8,977 nucleotides of DNA from Bacteroidia bacterium. GTDB taxonomy: Bacteria > Bacteroidota > Bacteroidia > Chitinophagales > Saprospiraceae. The position numbers and the translations under genes are program-made. Location of the stretch: positions 1 through 8,977 of the forward strand of contig JAUILM010000191.1 of assembly GCA_030432855.1 (NCBI GenBank). The letters run 5' to 3'. Under the pieces are notes generated by a model. The model did not search any database and was not told the DNA's origin. It worked only from the letters and a program-made list of their open reading frames with translations. This document shows positions 1 through 5,941 of the stretch, piece after piece (within the stretch, counting starts at the first letter, position 1; every line of letters begins with the position of its first letter).

Positions 1-243
1 CCGTCAATTAGGCAGAAAGTTGTAGAAAACATCCATTCCCAACCGCTGAACGATACAAGCATCCAATCCACTTTACACGAAATAAAAGCAGAATTAACTG
101 ATCAGAAAGTGGATCTTTCGATGCTACCCTATCTGCAAAAACTATTAGATAATCCTACCGCAGAAAATGCCGAGAAAGTCACTAAACACTATCGAAGAGT
201 CCTGACCAAATGCAGCGATCTAATGGCAAATATCACCCGGTAA
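1..243 (+). CDS. C-terminal 80 residues of an unrecognised protein (cut by the left edge)
   Basis: Frame 1 is open from the first base to a TAA at 241..243, giving 80 residues that begin PSIRQKVVENIH and end LMANITR. I do not recognise the family. The stretch is hydrophilic, rich in Lys, Glu, Asn and Gln, and looks mainly helical, with no membrane segment and no T9SS sorting domain at its end. It is therefore more likely a cytoplasmic protein or a helical C-terminal domain than a secreted one. The next gene starts 84 bases downstream on the same strand. Calling it coding rests on the unbroken frame to the window edge and a protein-like composition; the frame is short, so some doubt remains. 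Confidence 0.55.
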   Translation, partial: PSIRQKVVENIHSQPLNDTSIQSTLHEIKAELTDQKVDLSMLPYLQKLLDNPTAENAEKVTKHYRRVLTKCSDLMANITR

Positions 244-327
244 GTACAATTAATATTCAACCCTATTTTAATTGATTAATTTTCAAAAATCTAGCAACCC
301 TTACCATGTTTTATCTGTTAGGCATAC

Positions 328-765
328 ATGACCAGGTACATTTCGACACTTATTTTAATTGCCACATTTACTTTCAATTGTACTGTGAGAGCACAAGATA
401 TTTCAAGTCATAAATGGAAGAATCGGGTCTTGATAATTCTCTCAGATGAGGATAGCAGGGATCAGTTAGATCAGCAAGTCAACATTCTGCAAAGTGATCC
501 AGAAGGTCTCAACGATCGAAAACTAGTCATTTATTATGTCAAAGGGGATACATATCGCAAGGGGATTAATGCCAATGAATGGGTACACGGGTCTAATACT
601 TTTGAATCGTTTAAAGATTCAGAGGATCATTTTAAAGTAATATTGATGGGTCTTGACGGTGGCATCAAAATAAATCAGAGTGAGGTTTTGTCGTTGGACG
701 AACTATTTAGCACCATTGATGCCATGCCTATGAGACGTAACGAACTCCGTACTCGAAATCAATAG
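328..765 (+). CDS. Secreted DUF4174 domain-containing protein
   Basis: A 145-residue exported protein. Residues 1-22 form a Sec signal peptide: Arg3, a hydrophobic stretch ISTLILIATF, and a likely cut after Ala22 in TVRAQ. The mature part matches DUF4174 from memory: WKNR at 30-33 followed by the strand VLIILSD, the strand KLVIYYV at 65-71, KVILMGLDGGIK at 103-114, and the closing signature LDELFSTIDAMPMRR at 123-137. The order of strands and helices suggests a thioredoxin-like fold, but no CxxC pair is present, so a redox role should not be assumed. The biochemical function of the family is unknown. Its stop codon lies 3 bases before the next ATG, so the two are probably co-transcribed and translationally coupled. 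The ATG at 328 is preferred because it begins the signal peptide directly; no clear Shine-Dalgarno or strong promoter box was found upstream. Confidence 0.87.
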   Translation: MTRYISTLILIATFTFNCTVRAQDISSHKWKNRVLIILSDEDSRDQLDQQVNILQSDPEGLNDRKLVIYYVKGDTYRKGINANEWVHGSNTFESFKDSEDHFKVILMGLDGGIKINQSEVLSLDELFSTIDAMPMRRNELRTRNQ

Positions 766-768
766 TGC

Positions 769-1482
769 ATGGAAGTAGCCGGTGTCGATGGTTGCCCAGC
801 AGGTTGGATCATGGTGAAATATACTTCGGGCACATTCTATCATCAAATTCACCAGCACTTTGACGAATTAGTATCTGAAAATCCTAACCTGACTCGTATT
901 TTAATTGACATCCCTGTGGGTCTTGCATCCCCCGGTTACCCCAGAACTATCGATCAAAAGCTAAGAAAGCAGCTCAGGGGAAGAAGCTCCACTGTGTTTA
1001 ATACACCCGTCAGGGCTGCCATCTATGCGCCACATCTCAGCGGAGCCCGATCTGTAAACGAGCAAATGACCGGGAAGAGTCTATCCATTCAGTCGCTTCA
1101 TCTCATGGACAAAATCAAGCAAGTCGACCAGTATTTGATTACGGCATCCAGAAAAACTCTTAAAATCTATGAAAGTCACCCTGAATTGTGCTTTAAATCC
1201 CTGAATAATGGCAGAACCTTACTTTCGAAAAAATCCACAAAAGAGGGATTGAGGGATCGCCTCCTTGTACTGACTCAATATGAACCATCCTTTAAATACC
1301 TCTATCAAAGTATTTTGGACAGCACTCTACGAAAGCAGGTACGTCGAGATGACATTGTAGATGCTCTCTGTCTCTGCCTTATCAACAAATTGGCATTGCA
1401 TGGAGATCTACAATTTCTCTCAGATGCCAATGTGAAAGATGAATATAGCATCGACATTAAGATTGCATACAAGTGGAGATGA
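769..1482 (+). CDS. DUF429 domain-containing protein (RNase H-like fold)
   Basis: A 237-residue cytoplasmic protein with the hallmarks of DUF429: the N-terminal strand VAGVDGCPAGWI (3-14), IDIPVGL at 46-52, the basic loop RGRSSTVFNTPVR at 70-82, SHPELCF at 136-142 followed by KKSTKEGLRDRL, and the acidic RRDDIVDAL at 192-200. Family members are predicted to have an RNase H-like fold, so Asp7, one of the middle acidic residues (Glu135 or Glu139) and Asp194, Asp195 or Asp198 are the natural candidates for a metal site. The assignment of those residues is inference. Members are often annotated as predicted nucleases; no reaction is established that I can cite. No signal peptide or membrane segment is seen. 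The length is normal, so the gene looks intact. It starts 3 bases after the DUF4174 stop, and 43 bases separate its stop from the preferred sulfatase start. Confidence 0.85.
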   Translation: MEVAGVDGCPAGWIMVKYTSGTFYHQIHQHFDELVSENPNLTRILIDIPVGLASPGYPRTIDQKLRKQLRGRSSTVFNTPVRAAIYAPHLSGARSVNEQMTGKSLSIQSLHLMDKIKQVDQYLITASRKTLKIYESHPELCFKSLNNGRTLLSKKSTKEGLRDRLLVLTQYEPSFKYLYQSILDSTLRKQVRRDDIVDALCLCLINKLALHGDLQFLSDANVKDEYSIDIKIAYKWR

Positions 1483-1501
1483 GTTTGAGAATGTTATAGC
1501 T

Positions 1502-1509
1502 TACTTTTG
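1502..1509 (+). promoter_or_regulatory. Candidate Bacteroidota -7 promoter box for the sulfatase gene
   Basis: TACTTTTG matches the TAnnTTTG -7 consensus at every fixed base and is followed by C, as is common. It lies in the short DUF429-sulfatase gap, 16 bases before the GTG at 1526, which would give a leader of about 10-18 bases. The nearest TTTG upstream (1484..1487) is only 14 bases away, shorter than the usual spacing of about 19-21, so the -33 element is poor. The motif has six fixed bases and should turn up by chance several times in a window this size, so its position is the main argument. Confidence 0.45.
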
Positions 1510-1525
1510 CTACCTTTCTAAAAAA

Positions 1526-2986
1526 GTGATTGTGATCAGATATTTTATTTTTCTCTCTCTAATTGCACTCGTTTGTTGCCATACAACACAAGATCTTTCT
1601 CAACTGGAAAAACCAAATGTCATTGTCTTTATTGGAGATGATATTAGCTGGGATGATTTTGGTTGTTATGGAAATAAAGATGTCGAAACTCCCAATATTG
1701 ACCGACTTGCAAAGAACGGATTGATGTTCCATAATTTTTATTTGACAGCATCCTCTTGTAGCCCCAGCAGAAACAGTATTCTTACCGGACGATACCCACA
1801 CAATACAGGAGCACCAGAACTGCATCAAACACCACCCGACTATATGGTTGGCTTTCCGGAGCTACTGAGAGAACAGGGTTACTACTCAGTACAAGCAGGA
1901 AAATTTCACATGGGTCCATATGCCAGAAGGTCATTTGATGTGATGTACGATGATGGAAAGACTTTTGGAGATGGTGGAGAATTGCAGTGGGTGCAATCTG
2001 TGAGAGAACGGCCTAAAGACAAACCATTTTTCATGTGGTTTGCCGCCATTGACGCACATCGAGACTGGGGTCCTAATGAATTTTCAGGTACGCACAAAGC
2101 GAATGATCTTACACCTCCTGCATACTTAAGTAATGATACAGCCACCCAAAGTGATCTTGCGAAGTATTACGATGAAGTGTATCGCTTTGATCACTATATA
2201 GGACAAGTTGTCCATGAGTTGGAATCGCAGAAAGTGTTGGACAACACGCTCATAATTATTATGGCGGATAACGGGAGACCCTTCCCACACAGCAAAACGC
2301 GAGTGAACGATCGAGGTATGAAAACACCTTTTATAGTGCACTGGCCAGCAGTAACCATGAAAAATCAGAGCTGTACGAGCCTTGTGAGTGCGATTGATAT
2401 TGCACCCACTATTTTGGAAATATCAGGAATTACATCACCTTCGGCCATTCAGGGAACTTCATTTTCTAAATTAATTCAGGATCCAAGACAGGAATTCCGA
2501 AATTATGTTTTTGCCGAGCACAATTGGCATGACTACGAAGCATATGAAAGGATGGTGCGAGATAAAAATTTTATGTATATCCGAAATTTACGGACAAATA
2601 AACCCCTGATGGGTCCTGCAGACGCCATTGGTAGTCCTGCACACCAGGCACTGGTCAAATTAAAAGAGCAAAATTCACTTTCGGAGCAACAAGCTGAAAT
2701 ATTCATCCTGCCCCGGCCGGAGGAGGAATTATTTGATTGTAATCTGGATCCCGGTCAATTTAAAAATTTGGCCGAAGCGGCATCCCATAAAGATCAGTTA
2801 GAAACACTTCGCCATGTTCTCAATGAGTGGACTTCTGTCACAGGTGATAATACGCCCGGTGAATTAACTCCGGACTGGTATACTTTGGAGCCAGGGTATA
2901 TAAAAACAGAATCCCATGGAGTCAGGGGAGAAACACCGGGATCGGCCAACGATGCAACGAGGATCCAGAAGAAGGGACCTTTTTAA
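1526..2986 (+). CDS. Exported type I (S1, formylglycine-dependent) sulfatase
   Basis: Sulfate-ester hydrolase of the alkaline phosphatase superfamily, 486 residues from the GTG chosen here. The motif CSPSRNSILTGR starts at Cys78, the residue that would be oxidised to formylglycine. Metal and active-site motifs are present: the Asp pair in IGDD (38-39), Lys126 in AGKFHMG, His178 in DAHRDW, Asp248-Asn249 in MADNG, and Lys266 in GMKTPF. The C-terminal region with ELFDCNLDPGQFKNLA is typical of the family. PHNTGAPELH after the signature resembles proteins annotated as heparan N-sulfatase-like, but the substrate is not certain. An ATG at 1439 would overlap the DUF429 gene by 44 bases and put a hydrophilic tail before the signal sequence. 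GTG at 1526 or 1532 gives a compact signal (IRYFIFLSLIALVCC), perhaps a lipoprotein signal with an imperfect lipobox. No formylglycine-generating enzyme lies in the window. Confidence 0.9.
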   Translation: MIVIRYFIFLSLIALVCCHTTQDLSQLEKPNVIVFIGDDISWDDFGCYGNKDVETPNIDRLAKNGLMFHNFYLTASSCSPSRNSILTGRYPHNTGAPELHQTPPDYMVGFPELLREQGYYSVQAGKFHMGPYARRSFDVMYDDGKTFGDGGELQWVQSVRERPKDKPFFMWFAAIDAHRDWGPNEFSGTHKANDLTPPAYLSNDTATQSDLAKYYDEVYRFDHYIGQVVHELESQKVLDNTLIIIMADNGRPFPHSKTRVNDRGMKTPFIVHWPAVTMKNQSCTSLVSAIDIAPTILEISGITSPSAIQGTSFSKLIQDPRQEFRNYVFAEHNWHDYEAYERMVRDKNFMYIRNLRTNKPLMGPADAIGSPAHQALVKLKEQNSLSEQQAEIFILPRPEEELFDCNLDPGQFKNLAEAASHKDQLETLRHVLNEWTSVTGDNTPGELTPDWYTLEPGYIKTESHGVRGETPGSANDATRIQKKGPF

Positions 2987-3072
2987 TTTACTAGACTACT
3001 ACAGAAATTTCTTGGCGATCTAAACTCCCAGTAAAAGGATCTCTACTTTCTATACCGGAGCATTCAGATGAT

Positions 3073-3143
3073 CCTGGGAATGACAGGGCTTTTGCGTTCG
3101 CATTTTAATATATCAAAGCCCAGCTTCAGACAGCAAGCCCAGG
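3073..3143. repeat. Nested inverted repeats upstream of the LamG gene
   Basis: The outer arms are CCTGGG (3073..3078) and CCCAGG (3138..3143). The inner arms are GGGCTTT (3086..3092) and AAAGCCC (3115..3121), with a small TGCG/CGCA pair (3093..3102) inside. AAGCCCAG also occurs twice as a direct repeat (3116..3123 and 3136..3143), so two alternative pairings with the GGGCTT arm are possible. The structure lies in the 227-base gap between the sulfatase stop and the ATG at 3214. No T-tract follows it, so it is not a standard intrinsic terminator. It could be a processing or stability element, a leader structure, or a chance fold. The rest of the gap shows no gene I can support. Confidence 0.4.
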
Positions 3144-3213
3144 GTAACCTTTTCTTGCCACATGCAATCAATGTATAAAGGTCAATAACCTTATTATTAA
3201 TAATCGGCATTGT

Positions 3214-5226
3214 ATGGCATCAAGAATTCTAACAATTTGCATCTGTCTCGTTCTGACTTGGCACTTGCAGGCACAGACGGAAAACCGAAAATTACTGGCT
3301 CATTATCCCTTGCAAGGAGACCTGCTGGACCTGACAGACCAACAGAATCCCCTCACTATTATCGAAATAGAGGTCAGGGATACCGGCCTTTATTCGGATG
3401 GGGCAAATTCATTTTCTGATACCGCAAATAATATTCAGGGCTTCTTCCCAGACCTGGATTTAGATGATCTTGCCTTTTCTCTGGAGTTTTTAATAGACTC
3501 TATTCCGGATGATGGACTTAACAGAACAGTGATCGTAGGAGGCTCGGGCTGGCGATGGCTATCGATACGATATAACCAGACCACCGGTCAACTCTCCTTC
3601 GGATATAATAATTCATTTCAGGCTGTGGATCGGTTTGACTTTGAGTATGGTACTTGGTACGAAGCCCTGATTACTTACGAACGGAGTAAGCAGTTGGGGC
3701 GCATGTTCATCAATGGAAATGAAGTAGCAAATGCAACTTTCGATCTAACGCATGGAAATGACCGAAACTTCAAACTGGATTGCTTCTGTGGACCACATGC
3801 CATGCGGGGACTATGGAAAAACTTCAGAGTGTATGGTCCTGACAGCCTGAACATGATGGCAGATCCCCTCAGCATTCAATGCAATAGCTCGATGGATGCA
3901 TCCTCACAAGAATCACTTGATGGGGCTATTTTCCTGGAAATAATGGATGGTGAGGGACCTTACAATTTAAGTGTTGTGAGAAATGCGGACACCATACGAA
4001 CGCTCCCAGTAGAAGGATCTATCACAATTGACAGCCTGGCTGCAGGTCAATACGACATTATTGTCAGAGACTCATTGGGATCCGTGGTGTCTTGCAGCTC
4101 AAGTGTATCGGTCTTTAGTCTTCCTGCTCTGCAGCTCAAATGCCAGGTTGAGCGACATCCCTTCGACTCATCCTCTAAGGATGGAAGTATTCTTTTTAAA
4201 GTGGAAGGAGGGCAACCAGGATATAGTCTATTATTGACGACTTTGACTGGATCACAGCAATTCGCATTGGATAGCCATATGCTGCGCCTTGATGGTTTAG
4301 GTATCGGGACCTACTATGCCCAGATAATGGATGAGCGAGATAGTATCCAAGATTGCACTGTCGATCTGGTACCCCCTCGCACCCATCTTGAACTCCTATC
4401 CTACTATCCCATGACTTCCGGATTGCGAGATAGCATGCAAACGCATTCAGATTTGACCGTAGTAAATGTACCCCTGGTTGAAAACGAAGGATTATTCGGA
4501 GCGGGTCTTTATGATCAGGACACCTTCAACCAAATCCAGACCTTCTTGCAGGAAATGGACGTTCACGATTTCTATATATCGATGGAAGTGAAATTAGACT
4601 CCATTACCGATGATCCCACCGGAGACAAGCGCACGCTATTTGTGGCAGGTCAGGGATGGCGATGGGTCTCACCAGTTATTTATCAGTCATCGAAAACCTT
4701 TGGATTAAATTATAATAACTGGAATGAAGTAGCGGGGCAGGATATCAAATTTGAATATGATCAATGGTATGAAATTGCAGTTTCTTACGATACTACATCC
4801 CGCATTCTGAATATGTATGTTGACCGTCAGGAGATTTTACGCGATACTGTGTTTCTAGACACCAATAATGATCGCTCTTTTGTGCTGTGGTGCAACTGCG
4901 GTCCACGGCCTATGCGAGGGTATTGGCGCCATCTAAAAGTGTATGCTCCTGCCGAAATGACCACACCTACTGATGAAATATCGGGTAAAATAGATATAGT
5001 TTTATATCCTAACCCAGTGCAGGATCAGCTTCGCATAAAGAGCATACCAGAAATTCTGAAAAATGTCAATAATAAAATTGAGATTTTCTCCTCCACGGGA
5101 AGTATAATTGGGGAGATCCCTATTACACATCATTTTACTGATCTTGAAATTGATACTTCAACCTGGACATCAGGCATGTATTTTATTCGCATAGGAAGTT
5201 GGACCCGATCGGTGGTGAAGTTTTAA
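3214..5226 (+). CDS. T9SS-secreted protein with two LamG-like domains and two SprB-like repeats
   Basis: A 670-residue secreted protein. Residues 1-20 are a Sec signal peptide ending LQA, with Gln21 as likely first mature residue. Residues about 27-210 and 392-580 are two related LamG/concanavalin-like beta-sandwich domains. They share GWRW (112-115 and 481-484), YNN (131-133 and 500-502), FEYxxWYE (143-150 and 513-520), NDRxF, and CxCGP (190-194 and 560-564) followed by MRG. Between them, about 218-300 and 306-385, lie two SprB-like repeats with the pattern DGxIxxxxxxGxGPY...LxxGxY...D. Residues about 595-670 are a T9SS type A sorting domain: VLYPNPVQDQLRI, IEIFSSTG, and the end WTSGMYFIRIGSWTRSVVKF. 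The protein should cross the outer membrane by T9SS and be released or surface-anchored. LamG domains usually bind sugars or proteins; no catalytic domain was recognised. The start at 3214 is the only one giving a clean signal peptide. Confidence 0.9.
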   Translation: MASRILTICICLVLTWHLQAQTENRKLLAHYPLQGDLLDLTDQQNPLTIIEIEVRDTGLYSDGANSFSDTANNIQGFFPDLDLDDLAFSLEFLIDSIPDDGLNRTVIVGGSGWRWLSIRYNQTTGQLSFGYNNSFQAVDRFDFEYGTWYEALITYERSKQLGRMFINGNEVANATFDLTHGNDRNFKLDCFCGPHAMRGLWKNFRVYGPDSLNMMADPLSIQCNSSMDASSQESLDGAIFLEIMDGEGPYNLSVVRNADTIRTLPVEGSITIDSLAAGQYDIIVRDSLGSVVSCSSSVSVFSLPALQLKCQVERHPFDSSSKDGSILFKVEGGQPGYSLLLTTLTGSQQFALDSHMLRLDGLGIGTYYAQIMDERDSIQDCTVDLVPPRTHLELLSYYPMTSGLRDSMQTHSDLTVVNVPLVENEGLFGAGLYDQDTFNQIQTFLQEMDVHDFYISMEVKLDSITDDPTGDKRTLFVAGQGWRWVSPVIYQSSKTFGLNYNNWNEVAGQDIKFEYDQWYEIAVSYDTTSRILNMYVDRQEILRDTVFLDTNNDRSFVLWCNCGPRPMRGYWRHLKVYAPAEMTTPTDEISGKIDIVLYPNPVQDQLRIKSIPEILKNVNNKIEIFSSTGSIIGEIPITHHFTDLEIDTSTWTSGMYFIRIGSWTRSVVKF

Positions 5227-5234
5227 GATCAGAA

Positions 5235-5450
5235 TTAGCTTTCAAGAATGGACTTTAATTTTTTGAGGTCCCTGCTGTTAGCAGATCGCATAGCCATTTT
5301 CATAAAAGGTTGTAATATGGCCATAAATCCAGAGGGATTTCCGGCATTTATCAACTGCATCTTTGTCTGACCTTCAGTGATCTCCTCCCAGATGTAAGTT
5401 GTTTCCATTGGAAATTGTCCTTCTATCGTGGTCATCACTAGCTTTTGCCC
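5235..5450 (-). pseudogene. C-terminal remnant of an SRPBCC (START/polyketide-cyclase-like) family gene
   Basis: Seventy-one codons remain open from 5450 down to TAA at 5237..5235. They read GQKLVMTTIEGQFPMETTYI, then WEEITEGQTKMQLINAG, NPSGFMAILQPFMKMAMRSA and NSRDLKKLKSILES. This is the usual second half of an SRPBCC protein: the late beta strands, then the long C-terminal helix with the family-like ending ANxxDLxxLKxxLE. Complete members are about 140-150 residues, so the first half is missing. An in-frame TAG at 5453..5451 sits just upstream. I translated the other two minus frames further upstream and found nothing resembling the missing part, which argues for a truncation or deletion rather than a simple frameshift. 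A GTG at 5438 could start a 67-residue peptide, but that could not form the ligand cavity. The remnant converges on the LamG gene with only 8 bases between stop codons. Confidence 0.65.
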
Positions 5451-5454
5451 CTAG

Positions 5455-5481
5455 CGATTAGTTACAATAAATGACTAATCG
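5455..5481. repeat. Inverted repeat at the break point of the SRPBCC remnant
   Basis: CGATTAGT (5455..5462) and ACTAATCG (5474..5481) are perfect 8-base arms. Allowing one T-G pair, the stem grows to 10 pairs with a 7-base loop CAATAAA (5465..5471). It begins two bases beyond the in-frame TAG where SRPBCC similarity ends. There is no T-tract on either side. It may be a remnant end of a small element, a regulator site, or chance in AT-rich DNA. Confidence 0.4.
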
Positions 5482-5561
5482 AATCGAAGTATTTATTTAC
5501 TTCCCAGTTTGCCTTAAACCCTCATAGTCTTAATTGAAACCAGTACAAGTTGGCCTTCATG

Positions 5562-5569
5562 CAAAGATA
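5562..5569 (-). promoter_or_regulatory. Possible orphan -7 box facing the SRPBCC remnant
   Basis: On the minus strand the bases read TATCTTTG, a full match to TAnnTTTG, followed by C. No TTTG or TTG lies at the expected distance upstream, so the -33 element is absent. Transcription would start near 5556 and run about 105 bases before the SRPBCC remnant begins. It could be the old promoter of that gene, but matches like this are expected by chance. Confidence 0.2.
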
Positions 5570-5837
5570 CTATGTCTTTCATGGTTTTACATCCTAATTA
5601 TAAGAATCACGTACTTTGCATCTTAGTATTATGGTCCTGGGAAAATATGCATAGAATAGTGAATTTAATCATAAGCCTTATTGGTTCCTGGAATAAGCTT
5701 AACGATTTAGTTGGAGGTAAGTACCATAGGCACGAGAAAATTCACCGTCGGATTTCAATCCGGGTTACCCTAATACGATTTACTAAGCATTAGATCGGAA
5801 GAATTACTATGATTATCTGAGAGGATATCACTTGGTA

Positions 5838-5924
5838 TTTTGATCTGAAGTCAAACCAATCTCATGATTTTTTGATCTAAACTCGAACCATTATTGACAT
5901 TTTTTGATCTGAAGTCAAACCAAT
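5838..5924. repeat. Three direct repeats of 23 bp at an exact 32-bp period
   Basis: The copies are 5838..5860, 5870..5892 and 5902..5924. Copies 1 and 3 are identical over 23 bases; copy 2 differs at four positions (19 of 23 the same). The shared core is TTTTGATCT followed by GAAGTCAAACC in copies 1 and 3. The GATC start points are 5842, 5874 and 5906, so the step is exactly 32 both times. The 9-base spacers (5861..5869 and 5893..5901) are not alike. Each unit has an imperfect dyad: TTTGA and TCAAA arms around a 7-base centre, with one arm base changed in copy 2. A period of 32 is close to three helical turns, which would place the sites on one face of the DNA. It is also not a multiple of three, so this is not a coding repeat. 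The cluster starts 17 bases beyond the stop of the glycoside hydrolase. Confidence 0.8.
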
Positions 5925-5941
5925 TTAGTCACTTTGAGAAT

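Larger units (their letters stand above)
5454..5941. other. 488-base stretch without a supported gene
   Basis: This lies between the SRPBCC remnant and the stop of the glycoside hydrolase. It holds an inverted repeat at 5455..5481, one match to the TAnnTTTG box on the minus strand (5569..5562), a short perfect hairpin CGGATT-TC-AATCCG at 5749..5762, and three 32-bp-period repeats at 5838..5924. A 73-codon plus-strand frame (5572..5793) exists, but its product resembles no family I know and its composition (many Ile, Leu, Asn and His, no clear domain pattern) looks like translated spacer. No tRNA or IS ends were found. The stretch may be what is left after the 5' half of the SRPBCC gene was lost. 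Confidence 0.6.

Noticed and set aside
248..281. AATTAAT/ATTAATT inverted repeat after the first partial gene, read as a terminator
   Set aside because: The stem is only A-T pairs with a 20-base loop and just a short T-run after it; expected by chance in AT-rich DNA.
2987..3174. Short frames in the sulfatase-LamG gap, one ending DDPGNDRAFAFAF and one ending LPHAINV
   Set aside because: Both are short, in conflicting frames and unlike any family I know; no start or promoter supports them.
5451..5580. Frameshift joining the SRPBCC remnant to a missing N-terminal half
   Set aside because: None of the three minus frames upstream gives SRPBCC-like sequence, so truncation fits better.
5749..5764. 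T-arm of a tRNA (CGGATTTCAATCCGGG)
   Set aside because: The closing pair of a T-loop would be T-C, not G-C, and no acceptor, D or anticodon arm fits around it.
5572..5793. 73-codon plus-strand frame in the gene-poor stretch
   Set aside because: No recognisable domain, no signal or promoter at the right distance, and a composition typical of translated AT-rich spacer.
5838..5924. CRISPR array
   Set aside because: Spacers are only 9 bases, there are just three units, and no cas gene is nearby.
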